A DNA stretch of 64,000 nt from Vibrio astriarenae (GTDB lineage Bacteria; Pseudomonadota; Gammaproteobacteria; Enterobacterales; Vibrionaceae). Under the pieces are notes generated by a model that saw only the letters and a program-made list of their open reading frames with translations, was not told the origin of the DNA and did not search any database. The translations under genes and the position numbers were made by a program. The DNA lies in the NCBI RefSeq assembly GCF_010587385.1, contig NZ_CP047476.1:1615008-1679007 (forward strand), written 5' to 3'. Positions 1-9,444 of the stretch are shown here, piece after piece; position 1 is the stretch's first letter, and the number at the start of each line of letters is the position of its first letter.

Positions 1-763
1 GGACTCTGGTCTAAACCGTAATGCGGGTGTATTCGTTCGTAACTTCTACAGCCCGATCATCAATAAGAACGCTTCAGAGAAGAAGCTGATGCGAGTCAGT
101 CAGTTGGTGACATCAGTATTTGGTGTGTTGATCATCATGGTTGCATTGTTCATCAACTCTCTTCGTGAGCTTAGCCTGTTTGATGCAATGATGTACGTAA
201 GTACACTGCTGCAAATGCCAATTTTGGTGCCTCTATTCTTTGGTATGTTTATCAAGAAAACGCCTGATTGGGCAGCGTGGGCAACACTGGTTGTTGGTGT
301 TGGCGTATCTTACTTGGTGAGCTTTGTTGTTACTCCTGATGTCATTGCGAACATGATTGGCATTGAGGGTGGTTTCACTAGCCGTGAAGCCTCTGACCTA
401 ATCGTAATGAACGGCATTATCGGTCATCTGGTGATTACTGGTGGTTTCTTCTGCCTAACGACAAAATTCTACAAAGAACCACAAGGTGAACGTGCAGAGG
501 AGATCCAAGAGTTTTGGACAGACGTTGCAACGCCTGTGATTGAAGAAGAAGGTCAAGATGAGTTTGACCGTCAGCAACGCAACATGCTTGGTCGTCTGAT
601 CCTTGTCTTTGGTGCTCTGGTTATGGCTATGGTGCTTATTCCAAACCCATTCTGGGGACGTATGGCCTTTGTTTTCTGTGGTGGTGTTGTTCTCACTGTT
701 GGTGCTCTTCTTCTTAAGAGTGCGCGAGTATCACAACCGCTACGAACTCAAACTCAAAGTTAA
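1..763 (+). CDS. Sodium/solute symporter (SSS family), C-terminal part
   Basis: This is the C-terminal 253 residues of a polytopic membrane protein whose start lies before the window; the reading frame is open from base 2. Several hydrophobic helices are visible, for example around VFGVLIIMVALFI and LILVFGALVMAMVLI, with a hydrophilic loop between the later helices. The architecture fits the C-terminal end of an SSS (solute:sodium symporter) protein. Because it precedes uxaC, a heparinase-type lyase and a KduD-like gene on the same strand, it probably imports an oligouronide or uronate with sodium. The substrate is inferred from context only. Confidence 0.75.
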   Translation, partial: DSGLNRNAGVFVRNFYSPIINKNASEKKLMRVSQLVTSVFGVLIIMVALFINSLRELSLFDAMMYVSTLLQMPILVPLFFGMFIKKTPDWAAWATLVVGVGVSYLVSFVVTPDVIANMIGIEGGFTSREASDLIVMNGIIGHLVITGGFFCLTTKFYKEPQGERAEEIQEFWTDVATPVIEEEGQDEFDRQQRNMLGRLILVFGALVMAMVLIPNPFWGRMAFVFCGGVVLTVGALLLKSARVSQPLRTQTQS

Positions 764-781
764 TTCTATTTAATTACTCTT

Positions 782-809
782 CAAGGTCACTCTGAATAGA
801 GTGGCCTTG
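782..809 (+). terminator. Stem-loop between symporter gene and uxaC
   Basis: A 12-base inverted repeat, CAAGGTCACTCT / AGAGTGGCCTTG, with one G-U pair and a GAAT loop lies just after the symporter stop. No strong U-tract follows, so it may be a partial terminator or an mRNA-stabilising hairpin that lowers expression of uxaC relative to the transporter. Confidence 0.45.
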
Positions 810-874
810 CTTCAAGTTAGAGTCTTTAGCCAGATGAACCCAACATCTACCTAAGCACTCTCGAGATACGAGCT

Positions 875-2296
875 ATGGAACAAAAAAATTATATTCACGA
901 CAACGTCTTACTGAACTCAGGTTTAGCGCAGAAGCTGTATCATACTTATGCGGCAGAACTGCCGATCATCGATTTTCACAATCACCTCGACGCTAAAGAC
1001 ATTTGGCAAGACACTCAACACTCGAACCTCGCTGAGGCATGGTTGCACAGTGATCACTATGTATGGCGTGCAATGCGCAGTAACGGCATCAATGAACATT
1101 TTATTACGGGTAATGCACCAGATAACGATAAGTTCGCAAAGTGGTGTGAGGCAATGCCTTATTTATTAGGTAATCCCCTTTACCAGTGGTCTCATCTCGA
1201 GCTCAAACGCTTTTTTGATTGCGATCGACTACTCAACCCTGAGAACAGCAAAGAGATCTGGCAGCATTGTAATTCGCAGCTTCAGGAAGGAAAGAACAGC
1301 ACGCGTCAGGTGCTAAAGAACTTAAAGGTACAAACACTGTGTACAACAAATTCGCCACTAAGTCATTTGCAGTACCACGCTGCGCTGGCTGAATCAGATT
1401 TTGATGTTCAAGTCCTACCGACTTTCCGCGCCGATGAACTGTTTGTTTTCGACAACACGATAGCACTCAATGAGCTAACGGAACGCCTGCAAACATTGAC
1501 CTCGATTCCATCGAATACTTTCAAGAATTTTGTCGCAGCTATTGAAGCACGAATCGAAAACTTTCATCGACTTGGTTGTAGGCTATCTGATTTAGGTTTG
1601 ACTACCGTCGATTTTGCCTCATGTGATGAGCAGCAAGCCGAGCGGTTATTTTATAACGCACTACAGGGCGAACCATTAACAGAACATGAACTGATTCAAC
1701 TCAAGACGCGTTTGTTTGTTGAGCTAGGGCGCTGCTATCACAAGTATGGTTGGAGCATGCAAATTCATATCGGTGTTCTGGTCAATGTCAATGAACGCCG
1801 TAAACAAACCTTGGGAGGCGGCACGGGTTTCAGTGTTATCAATGATCGCCTGATTGCACAGAACTTAGCTCAACTATTAAGTGCCTTAGATAAACAAGAA
1901 GCCCTGCCAAATACGGTGCTATATAACTTAAATCCGAACCATAATGCCATCTTAAGCTGTATGGCAGGTGCGTTCCAAGATAGTGATGGCTCCGCGGGTA
2001 AAATCCAATTTGGCGCAGCTTGGTGGTTTAACGATCACAAGGATGGCATGGAAGCGCAATTGACCACGCTGAAAAACTTGGGTGCGTTGGGCCGTTTCGT
2101 CGGCATGCTGACAGACTCACGTAATGTCTTTTCATTCAGTCGCCATGAGTATTTCCGCCGAGTGCTGTGCAACTTGCTAGCCAAATGGGTGGAAGAGGGT
2201 GAGATTCCGCACGATGAGACCCTACTCAAGCAAACCATTGAGAACATCTGCTACAAAAATGCAGAGCGCTATTTCAACTTCAATCAAATCGCCTAA
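875..2296 (+). CDS. uxaC: Uronate isomerase (glucuronate/galacturonate isomerase)
   Basis: The 473-residue protein has the usual length of UxaC, which converts D-glucuronate to D-fructuronate or D-galacturonate to D-tagaturonate in the cytoplasm. The N-terminal metal-site signature is present as DFHNHLDAKDIW, keeping the HxH metal ligands although the central residue is Asn rather than the more common Cys. The amidohydrolase-fold signature SDGSAGKIQFGAAWWFND appears near residue 370. It lies between the symporter and a heparinase-like lyase gene (18-base gap to the latter), so it probably processes the saturated end uronate released from an imported oligosaccharide. Confidence 0.92.
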   Translation: MEQKNYIHDNVLLNSGLAQKLYHTYAAELPIIDFHNHLDAKDIWQDTQHSNLAEAWLHSDHYVWRAMRSNGINEHFITGNAPDNDKFAKWCEAMPYLLGNPLYQWSHLELKRFFDCDRLLNPENSKEIWQHCNSQLQEGKNSTRQVLKNLKVQTLCTTNSPLSHLQYHAALAESDFDVQVLPTFRADELFVFDNTIALNELTERLQTLTSIPSNTFKNFVAAIEARIENFHRLGCRLSDLGLTTVDFASCDEQQAERLFYNALQGEPLTEHELIQLKTRLFVELGRCYHKYGWSMQIHIGVLVNVNERRKQTLGGGTGFSVINDRLIAQNLAQLLSALDKQEALPNTVLYNLNPNHNAILSCMAGAFQDSDGSAGKIQFGAAWWFNDHKDGMEAQLTTLKNLGALGRFVGMLTDSRNVFSFSRHEYFRRVLCNLLAKWVEEGEIPHDETLLKQTIENICYKNAERYFNFNQIA

Positions 2297-2314
2297 TTAG
2301 GGGAGTTAATCAAG

Positions 2315-4315
2315 ATGTTACAGTTTACAGCCCAAGAAATGGCGGCGATTAAACAAAAAGCAAGCCGCTCAACCATTGAAGCACTGATAAAGAATAATGA
2401 AGTTGTCCTAAACAACGACGTGCTGGTTCCTGTTGATGGGCGAGCGACGTGGAACCTTTATTACTTCTGCCCAGAGCACGGCGTGCGTTTGACTTGGGAT
2501 AGAAACAAACCAGAATCTCATTGCTGCCCGGTTGATGGTAAAGAGTTTACTGGAGAGCCGTATGACGGTGCTTGGTGGCGCTGGTTGAATGGTCTTAATG
2601 CAAAAGCGTGTTATGACCTTGGTCTGCTGTGGCACTTGACGGATGAACCTGTTTATCTCGAAAAAGTTCGTGAGATCCTGTTAGCTTACGCCACTTACTA
2701 CCCTGATTATGAAGTGCATGGCGGCATTCCTTACAATGGCCCGGGTAAAGCCAATGCTCAGACGCTGTGTGAGGCCAATTGCCATATCGATCTCGCTCGT
2801 GGCTACGATTTCATCAAATCAGCACTCACACCAAAAGAGCAAGAAAAAATCGAGGTGCGTCTGTTGCGTGAAGGGGCAGATTTCCTAATTGAACATCGTA
2901 CCGACCAGCTGCATAACCATGAAATGAAGATCAATGCGACTATCGGTGTGATCGGTTTGATTTTGGATGAGCAGCAGTATTTAGATTTTGCCCTAAACAC
3001 AGATTACGGTATTCACTACCAACTTAACCATGGTGCAATCGGTGATGGCATGTGGTTTGAGGGTTCAATTCATTACCACTACTACGCACTGCAAGCGTTA
3101 CAAAATTTCGAAAAAATGGCGTGTAACACGCCATACTCAGTGGCATCGAATCCTAATTATCTGAAGATGATGAAGTACCCGCTACAGCTGGTACTTAACA
3201 CAGGAGATTTCCCACGCTTGAATGACTGCATTGCGGGACAAGAGAAGCTGACTCATGCACATCTGTTCGAGTTCGCCTACAAGCAGCATCCTTGTGATGA
3301 GTTTGCAAGCGCGCTAGCAAGCATTTATCAGAATATCAGTCGAGACAATATCGATGCGCTGCTTTATGGTGTCGATGAGTTGCCTCATGCACAGCCACTT
3401 AAATGCCAGTCAACCCATTGCCCAGAAGTGGGTATCACGATTGAGCTCGACAAGGCTCGCAATAATGCCATGCTGCTTAAACACGCCCCATATGGTGGTG
3501 AGCACGATCATTATGATCGCCTAGGGCTTATTTTAACTCGTGGTGGCCAAGAGATCCTGCCTGATTTGGGTACGACAGGCTACGGTGCCGAGCTGCATTA
3601 CGGCTACTACAAGAATACCGCGACACATAATACCTTGGTTGTGAACCAGCAAAACCAATCACCGATCGATCCAACGTTGTTGAGTTATCAACAAGGAGAC
3701 AGTTTTACCTTGGTGGATACACTCGCTGATTGGACGCAACCTGAAGCATCGGTCGATAGCCACACCATTGTTCAGTGGGATTCTGCTGCTTACAAAGAGG
3801 TTACGTTCCGTCGAACTATGTTGTGGCTTGGCGATTTAGCACTTGAGCTTAATGTGATTGGTAACCCTCACCAACAGCAGTTGGATTTGACTTATCATGT
3901 CCGTGGCAAGCATAAAGATCATGAATGGCGTGTTGCCATTGATAATCCTCTTAAAGGTGCTTTAGCTCGCATGAAAGAGACACACTTAGTTGATGCTCAG
4001 CGTAGTTTTACACAAGGCTATAAGATTGAAGGGCAAGCGGACTATCACCAGCATGTGATCACTGATGGTGATGTGGATGTGTTGACTGGGTATGCGCCAG
4101 ATAATCCAGCAACCTCAGACTTGGCTTATACCTTGATTCGTTCAAAACAGTCTGAGCTAAAGACGGTCGTACTTCATGATTTGTCTGAGTTGCAAAGTGC
4201 AGAGCTTAAAGCCGTGAGTTGGGATGACTGCAACGTATGGTTTACGATTGAGAGCCATGGTGAAGCACAACGCTGGCGCTATTGTTTCTCGACCTGTGAA
4301 GTGACGTTATTGTAG
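2315..4315 (+). CDS. Heparinase II/III-family polysaccharide lyase, probably cytoplasmic oligouronide exolyase
   Basis: A 666-residue protein with the alpha/alpha-toroid plus beta-sheet layout of the heparinase II/III superfamily (PL12/PL15/PL17/PL21 type). Visible family landmarks are HNHEMKINATIG (the active-site Asn/His region, about residue 200), EGSIHYHYYAL (the Tyr/His region, about residue 250) and the hallmark GGEHDHYDRLGL followed by GGQEILPDLGTTGYG, about residues 390-425. No signal peptide is visible, so it should act inside the cell on oligosaccharides imported by the upstream symporter, releasing unsaturated uronate. Which polymer (alginate, glycosaminoglycan, other) cannot be decided from sequence alone; the UxaC neighbour argues for glucuronate or galacturonate content. 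The start follows uxaC with a GGGGAG ribosome site. Confidence 0.82.
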   Translation: MLQFTAQEMAAIKQKASRSTIEALIKNNEVVLNNDVLVPVDGRATWNLYYFCPEHGVRLTWDRNKPESHCCPVDGKEFTGEPYDGAWWRWLNGLNAKACYDLGLLWHLTDEPVYLEKVREILLAYATYYPDYEVHGGIPYNGPGKANAQTLCEANCHIDLARGYDFIKSALTPKEQEKIEVRLLREGADFLIEHRTDQLHNHEMKINATIGVIGLILDEQQYLDFALNTDYGIHYQLNHGAIGDGMWFEGSIHYHYYALQALQNFEKMACNTPYSVASNPNYLKMMKYPLQLVLNTGDFPRLNDCIAGQEKLTHAHLFEFAYKQHPCDEFASALASIYQNISRDNIDALLYGVDELPHAQPLKCQSTHCPEVGITIELDKARNNAMLLKHAPYGGEHDHYDRLGLILTRGGQEILPDLGTTGYGAELHYGYYKNTATHNTLVVNQQNQSPIDPTLLSYQQGDSFTLVDTLADWTQPEASVDSHTIVQWDSAAYKEVTFRRTMLWLGDLALELNVIGNPHQQQLDLTYHVRGKHKDHEWRVAIDNPLKGALARMKETHLVDAQRSFTQGYKIEGQADYHQHVITDGDVDVLTGYAPDNPATSDLAYTLIRSKQSELKTVVLHDLSELQSAELKAVSWDDCNVWFTIESHGEAQRWRYCFSTCEVTLL

Positions 4316-4338
4316 CGATCGAAATTGGATTGAATATG

Positions 4339-4373
4339 TTACAAAAAAGCTAGCAATGCTGGCTTTTTTGTAA
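4339..4373 (+). terminator. Rho-independent terminator after the lyase gene
   Basis: The near-perfect hairpin TTACAAAAAAGC...GCTTTTTTGTAA ends in a T-run directly after the lyase stop. It separates the uxaC-lyase transcript from the downstream kduD gene. Confidence 0.8.
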
Positions 4374-4462
4374 CTATTGCTGAGCGTTAAGATTTGTCAT
4401 ACAAAATTAATTCTGCCAACATAGTAGCAGTTTTCACTGTGCGTTAATTTCGGAAGATAAAG

Positions 4463-5224
4463 ATGATTCTTGATGCGTTCAATCTGCAAGGAAAAGTAGC
4501 CATTGTTACGGGATGTAATACTGGCCTAGGCCAAGGAATGGCAGTAGGTCTTGCCCAAGCTGGTTGTGATATTGTTGGTGTAAACCGATCTGAACCGACA
4601 GAAACACAAGTATTAGTTGAGCAATCTGGACAACGTTTTTTCAATGTGAAAGCCGATCTGAGTGATAGCCATTGCGTGAATGAGGTGGTGAAGCAAGCGC
4701 TAGAGCAGGCGGGTCGTATCGACATTCTCGTTAACAATGCCGGTATCATTCGTCGTAATGAGGCGCTTGAGTTCACTGAGCAGGATTGGGATGATGTGAT
4801 GGATACCAATGCGAAGTCGGTTTTCTTTTTATCACAAGCCGTTGCGAAACAGTTTATTGCTCAGGGAGACGGCGGTAAAATTATTAATATCGCTTCAATG
4901 TTGTCTTATCAAGGTGGTATTCGTGTCTCTTCTTACACCGCATCGAAAAGCGGCTTGCTAGGACTGACGCGTTTGATGGCCAATGAGTGGGCTCAATATG
5001 GAATCAATGTCAATGGTATTGCGCCTGGTTACATGGCCACCAATAACACGCAGGCTTTGCGTGAAGATGAGCAACGAAATAGAGAGATTGTTGGCCGCAT
5101 TCCCGCAGGTCGTTGGGGGACACCAGAGGATTTAGCGGGCAGCTGTGTCTTCTTAGCCTCAGCAGCGTCCAATTATATGCATGGTCATACGATAGCCGTT
5201 GATGGCGGTTGGTTAGCGCGCTAA
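4463..5224 (+). CDS. kduD: SDR oxidoreductase, 2-deoxy-D-gluconate 3-dehydrogenase / DKII dehydrogenase type
   Basis: A 253-residue short-chain dehydrogenase, the same length as KduD. It shows the cofactor motif TGCNTGLG (residues 17-23), NNAG (91-94), and the catalytic Ser145, Tyr158, Lys162 in YTASK. KduD reduces 5-keto-4-deoxyuronate-derived DKII to 2-keto-3-deoxygluconate, the step that channels unsaturated uronates produced by lyases into the Entner-Doudoroff end. Its place behind a heparinase-type lyase fits that role. A strong terminator follows, shared with the convergent chemoreceptor gene. Other SDRs can look alike, so the exact substrate is inferred. Confidence 0.85.
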   Translation: MILDAFNLQGKVAIVTGCNTGLGQGMAVGLAQAGCDIVGVNRSEPTETQVLVEQSGQRFFNVKADLSDSHCVNEVVKQALEQAGRIDILVNNAGIIRRNEALEFTEQDWDDVMDTNAKSVFFLSQAVAKQFIAQGDGGKIINIASMLSYQGGIRVSSYTASKSGLLGLTRLMANEWAQYGINVNGIAPGYMATNNTQALREDEQRNREIVGRIPAGRWGTPEDLAGSCVFLASAASNYMHGHTIAVDGGWLAR

Positions 5225-5234
5225 TCCCGCTTTA

Positions 5235-5271
5235 CACAAAAATAGCCTGTATATCACAGGCTATTTTTGTG
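5235..5271. terminator. Bidirectional terminator between kduD and the convergent chemoreceptor gene
   Basis: A perfect 15-base inverted repeat, CACAAAAATAGCCTG / CAGGCTATTTTTGTG, has A/T runs on both flanks and so can stop transcription from both sides. Confidence 0.85.
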
Positions 5272-5294
5272 AGTGGAACTCAGTTAACACAAGC

Positions 5295-7421
5295 CTAAGC
5301 GCTGTGTTTGCTGACCTCAAATCGTCCTACTAATTGCTCGAGTCTTTCGAGCGCATTACTCATCAAAGTCACTCGGCGTTCCAGCTGTTGGGTCGAGCCT
5401 TGCAGATCTTGCACCGAACGCTGGGCTTTATCCGCGGTTTCACCATTTTGAGCACTGTTTTGATCGAGTTTAGAAATCGTGTGGAAGAGATCAGAGACGG
5501 CGGCGTGCATCTGCTCGCTGCGTTCACCTGAATTCACCATTAGGTTACCGTTACTCACGTTTTCTACCCCTTGCTCCATAGAAATAACCGCTTGGCGTGA
5601 TTTAGCGTTAAGCTCCTTCATGATACTGCCAATGTGGTTGGCTGCTTCAGAGGTTCGGTCGGCGAGAGTGCGCACTTCCGAAGCCACCACCGAAAATCCT
5701 CGACCATGCTCACCCGCTCGAGCGGCTTCGATTGCTGCATTGAGCGCGAGCAGGTTGGTTTGAGCTGTGATGTCAGTGATGATGTCGATAATGCCAGAGA
5801 CTTTATCCATATCGCTGTTGACTTGATTAACGCTGCTGGCAGACTCTTCCACGATACTACGAACCGTTTCCATCCCCCTTGCCGCTTGCTCATACTCTTG
5901 TTCTGCGCTCTCAACCGCCTCTTTCATCACGACATCCATTTGGGTGGCAGAGACGTTTGCATTGGTGATTTCGTCTTGTTGATACTGGCTTAGCTCCACC
6001 ATGTTGTTCAGAGAAGCGGAGGCTTCCTCACTCGCACTGCGCATCGCTTGGCTGCGACGGAACATTGACTCTGATACCTGCTTAACCTCATTACTGGCAT
6101 GAACGAGCTCGCTGATAATACCGTCGAGATTATCGATAAAACTATTGGTCCAACGCCCTAAGTTTCCTAGTTCATCGCTGCTAAAGGTGGTTGGGTCTAG
6201 TCTCTGTCGTAAGTTACCGTCACCCTCGGCAAGTGTTTGTATCACCATTGTCATTTGATGCACTTTGTTAGCGAGAGGTTTTGCGGAGAATGTGCGGAAC
6301 AACCCAAAACTAAGCAACATGCAAGCGAACATTATCGCTCCTTGCGCAGCCAAGCCTAGCCCTAACCAGTGAGTCAAAAGGAGTGGCAAAAAGAGCGTCA
6401 TGACCATGCTAGTGAGGAAGTGCGTGGATAGTTTAAAGCTAAGGCTTCGGTCGCGATAAACCTCCTCAAGGTCTGATTCACACATCATACCAAAAGTATC
6501 TGGTGAGCCATCAAGCTGGAACGTTAGGCCTTTGCCGATCACGGGAATATGGCGGTAGTCTGAATATCCTGGATATTCAACAAATAAGTTACTGCCATTT
6601 TTGATGGTCTCTCTAACGCCAGGATGAAGCTCGTTGGTTGCCGGATCAGTAAAGCGAATTTCAAACTCAGTGTGACGTTGAATACGCACGCTTCCCCAAT
6701 CAGTGCTCACTCCTTGCTTTAAGTTCTCTCCGTGAGAGAAGGTATTATCTTCAAATCGTGAACGAGAAAGGGCGATACCAGGTTGAATTGAAGGGTCATG
6801 AATGGAGTTCACCATAAACAGATAGTTGTCACCAGACTCGCTATAAATATGACCAGCCTCGCGTTGAATAAGATCACCAATCACGTCATTGGGGATTCGG
6901 CCAATGAGACAGCCACTATTGCCCTCTTTATTGGTGAAGGGCACATAGAACATGAGTGTCACTTCGTCGTGAAAAGAAGAGCTCGAAGGCCCAATATTTA
7001 AACTGCGCTTGTCGACAAATGGCCCGTGTAAGTAACGCTCGCTCAGACCGCTCTTAAACGCTTTATCGTCAATCACACGCTGCCCAATGTGAGGCGAATA
7101 AGAGGAATGTGTGGTGATGCCATCGCTATCAACAACCAGTAGTTCAGAAAAATCCTGACCGCGTTTGAGTAACTGATCGAGGGTCATATTGGTTTGCTGG
7201 TTGTCACGACTCGCCACATACAGCGCCGCATCCTCAAGAAAGTGCCATTGGTTGCTGACCCAAGTTTTCAGTAGCTGTACTCGAGTATGGGCAATGCTAT
7301 CAAAGGTCTGTTCTAGTTCTTTAGTGCGACTCCGATTGAGAAAGCAAGCCTTGCGCATCGCCAGCTTTCCGGTACTACCAAACCACTTTAGCCAATGTCT
7401 CTCCTGATGGCTCAAATTCAT
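5295..7421 (-). CDS. Methyl-accepting chemotaxis protein with N-terminal sensor region and central membrane hairpin
   Basis: The 708-residue chemoreceptor has the conserved CheA/CheW-contacting hairpin tip [20 protein letters not shown] and [15 protein letters not shown] around residues 550-600, and a HAMP-like segment near residue 390. The N-terminal 330 residues include a Cache/PAS-like stretch ([21 protein letters not shown]). It lacks the usual N-terminal membrane anchor. The only clear membrane segments are two adjacent helices at about residues 335-378, which would place the sensor on the same side as the signalling domain unless an unrecognised N-terminal helix exists. It is convergent with kduD and may respond to uronate-derived ligands, but this is inference. 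Confidence 0.9.
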   Translation of the reverse strand: MNLSHQERHWLKWFGSTGKLAMRKACFLNRSRTKELEQTFDSIAHTRVQLLKTWVSNQWHFLEDAALYVASRDNQQTNMTLDQLLKRGQDFSELLVVDSDGITTHSSYSPHIGQRVIDDKAFKSGLSERYLHGPFVDKRSLNIGPSSSSFHDEVTLMFYVPFTNKEGNSGCLIGRIPNDVIGDLIQREAGHIYSESGDNYLFMVNSIHDPSIQPGIALSRSRFEDNTFSHGENLKQGVSTDWGSVRIQRHTEFEIRFTDPATNELHPGVRETIKNGSNLFVEYPGYSDYRHIPVIGKGLTFQLDGSPDTFGMMCESDLEEVYRDRSLSFKLSTHFLTSMVMTLFLPLLLTHWLGLGLAAQGAIMFACMLLSFGLFRTFSAKPLANKVHQMTMVIQTLAEGDGNLRQRLDPTTFSSDELGNLGRWTNSFIDNLDGIISELVHASNEVKQVSESMFRRSQAMRSASEEASASLNNMVELSQYQQDEITNANVSATQMDVVMKEAVESAEQEYEQAARGMETVRSIVEESASSVNQVNSDMDKVSGIIDIITDITAQTNLLALNAAIEAARAGEHGRGFSVVASEVRTLADRTSEAANHIGSIMKELNAKSRQAVISMEQGVENVSNGNLMVNSGERSEQMHAAVSDLFHTISKLDQNSAQNGETADKAQRSVQDLQGSTQQLERRVTLMSNALERLEQLVGRFEVSKHSA

Positions 7422-7647
7422 AAGATCATTCCCTTTACTCTATATTTAGCAGTAACTTAGCAAGATGCACGCCATGTGAAATGGGTACAAAAATGGAGTG
7501 AGGAGGTAGGAATATAAAAAAGACTCACCATAATGGTGCGGTCAGTTGGTGGTTTTGGTGCAACGCACTGAGTTGGCCCATCGGGGAGTGATGAACTTAG
7601 GCACTAGATAGGATGCAGTGGTGCACAGGCCGCACTACATCCATGAA

Positions 7648-8130
7648 TCAGAACCTACTACTACTCAAATCCTGATAGAGAATATGCTGAGGTCCAACAG
7701 GCCCGCCGTAATAGAGCTCTCCAGAGTCGATAAAGCCTCCCTTTATGTAGCAGTGTTTGGCAGCTTCATTTTTACAATTCACGGTAAGATAAATCGTGTT
7801 GAATTTAGGGTAGTGTTTCTTGATATATGCCGGCAGGGCGTTAACGGCTCGTTGGCCGATACCCTGACCTTGAAATGCGGGATCGATCACAAAGGTTTTC
7901 AGCCCTAGCGATCGCACAGGGACAAAGTCATTCTGCTCAGCAAAGTAGCGGTCGAGTTTGAAAAAACCCACCACGTCATTCGCAATTTTAATCACATGAT
8001 GATCAATACCGATGGTTTTATCGGCGAGAAAAGCGATAGGTGAGGTGGAAAATTGAGTCTGCTCCGTGGTTAAAGATATCTCTAATATCTTTTGGTGGTA
8101 TTTGGGCTTGAGACTATCTAACTCAATCAT
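7648..8130 (-). CDS. GNAT-family N-acetyltransferase
   Basis: A 160-residue protein with the GNAT acetyl-CoA binding signature in FVIDPAFQGQGIGQRAV (motif A, QGQGIG) and a following motif B region with NEAAKHCYIKGGF. The substrate is unknown. The start codon overlaps the stop of the upstream Gfo/Idh/MocA oxidoreductase by four bases (ATGA), so the two are translationally coupled and co-transcribed. No signal peptide is seen; a cytoplasmic enzyme is expected. Confidence 0.85.
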   Translation of the reverse strand: MIELDSLKPKYHQKILEISLTTEQTQFSTSPIAFLADKTIGIDHHVIKIANDVVGFFKLDRYFAEQNDFVPVRSLGLKTFVIDPAFQGQGIGQRAVNALPAYIKKHYPKFNTIYLTVNCKNEAAKHCYIKGGFIDSGELYYGGPVGPQHILYQDLSSSRF

Positions 8131-9137
8131 ACGCAGAACTCTTCAAGAAAAGGGTATTTCACCCCAGCTTGAGCAAGAATGGCATCCATCACCGCCATGT
8201 TTCTGATGGTGAACTCTGGGGAGACATTGTCACTGCTCAACTTCCCCTCACGCAGACAACGATTTACCTCTAATACTTGATACTCAAAGCCATTGCTCAG
8301 GTATGGGAAGGAGAACCACTGCTCAGTGCCATCTTGATTAAATAGCTGCACACTGTTGGCTTCCCAGAAATTGCTTTCCGCAACAATAGAGCCTTTCGAA
8401 CCAACGATTTTGAACTCATTAGGCAGGGGTTCAAGGAATGAGCAAGTAAATTCACTGACAACATCACCAAAGCTTAACGTCACGTTGCTGCGCTCATCGA
8501 CGCCCGTTTCTCCGACAAGCACATCGGAAACAATCGTGTCTGGTGCTGTGCCCATAACAAAGTCAGACATCGCAATGTTATACACACCGGTGTCGAGTAG
8601 TGCGCCGCCAGCAAGGTCTAAGTTAAAGAGGCGGTCGTCATTGTTTCGCTCTGCTTTAAAGCCGAATGTGGAGTGCATGGACACCACATCGCCAATCGCA
8701 CCTTCTGCAAGCCACTGCTTGATTTGTTGCCAAGCAGGCAAAAAGCGTGACCACAGAGCTTCCATTAAGAACACTTGGTTCTTATTTGCCAGCTCGAACA
8801 GTGCTTGGCTCTGGGCGCTAGTTACGGTGAGAGGCTTTTCGCAAAGTACCGCTTTACCTGACTCTAATGCTTGTTTGGCTAAATCAAAGTGAAAGCGATG
8901 CGGCGTTGCGATGTAGATCGCATCAACATTTTTGTCCGCGAGAATGGCTTGATAATCTGAGTATCGCTTGTTTATAGAAAACTGATCAGCAAACTCGTGC
9001 AGTCTATTTTCATTTCGGCTTGCAACCGCATAAAGCTCGCCATCTTCAACAGCAGAAAACGCATCGGCAAAACGATGAGCAATGCGCCCGGGACCGATGA
9101 TTCCCCAGCGAATATTTGGGCTAGATTGAACTGACAT
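8127..9137 (-). CDS. Gfo/Idh/MocA-family oxidoreductase
   Basis: A 336-residue NAD(P)-dependent sugar or sugar-derivative dehydrogenase of the Gfo/Idh/MocA family. The N-terminal Rossmann motif is GIIGPGRIAHRFADAF. The family motif EKP is visible in VLCEKPLTV (about residues 97-105), followed by the C-terminal alpha/beta domain containing GGALLDTGVYNIAM. It overlaps the GNAT gene downstream by four bases. The promoter region facing the second chemoreceptor gene contains a LacI-type operator. The substrate cannot be named; trans-1,2-dihydrobenzenediol-dehydrogenase-like members have similar length. Confidence 0.88.
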   Translation of the reverse strand: MSVQSSPNIRWGIIGPGRIAHRFADAFSAVEDGELYAVASRNENRLHEFADQFSINKRYSDYQAILADKNVDAIYIATPHRFHFDLAKQALESGKAVLCEKPLTVTSAQSQALFELANKNQVFLMEALWSRFLPAWQQIKQWLAEGAIGDVVSMHSTFGFKAERNNDDRLFNLDLAGGALLDTGVYNIAMSDFVMGTAPDTIVSDVLVGETGVDERSNVTLSFGDVVSEFTCSFLEPLPNEFKIVGSKGSIVAESNFWEANSVQLFNQDGTEQWFSFPYLSNGFEYQVLEVNRCLREGKLSSDNVSPEFTIRNMAVMDAILAQAGVKYPFLEEFCV

Positions 9138-9254
9138 GACAACTCTCTATTTATTCGGCATCACGAAATGCCATTTCATTTATATTAGTCATACCTTACC
9201 GCGTTCACTTGGAGCGAAAACAGGTGTTATGTCTGAAGTTGCAAAGCTGGACTG

Positions 9255-9268
9255 TGTGAACGCTCACA
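9255..9268. promoter_or_regulatory. TGTGA-N4-TCACA dyad
   Basis: TGTGAACGCTCACA is a dyad resembling a CRP site but with a 4-base instead of a 6-base spacer. It lies in the 307-base divergent region between the Gfo/Idh gene and the chemoreceptor. Binding by CRP is doubtful because of the spacing. Confidence 0.3.
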
Positions 9269-9284
9269 AAAGCTACTTTTTTAT

Positions 9285-9300
9285 ACGGAAACGTTTTCAT
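9285..9300. promoter_or_regulatory. LacI/PurR-type operator candidate
   Basis: ACGGAAACGTTTTCAT differs from the known PurR consensus (ACGCAAACGTTTTCNT) at one position and carries the central CG typical of LacI-family operators. It sits about 150 bases before both the Gfo/Idh start and the chemoreceptor start. The cognate LacI-family protein is not in this window. Confidence 0.45.
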
Positions 9301-9444
9301 AGTTAAGGCAAGAGTTCCGTAAGTCGTTACACCTAGTTACATATTGAGCTGGTCAATATCAGTAAAGTTAGCGGTTGGCACTACTAATGAAATACATTGC
9401 AATACAAAATGTACGGGTTTGAGTCGAACAATAAGAGAATAAGA

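Noticed and set aside
7618..7908. Plus-strand ORF of 96 codons opposite the GNAT gene
   Set aside because: It is the mirror of the GNAT coding sequence with no ribosome site or recognisable product. The same holds for the many other antisense frames in long genes.
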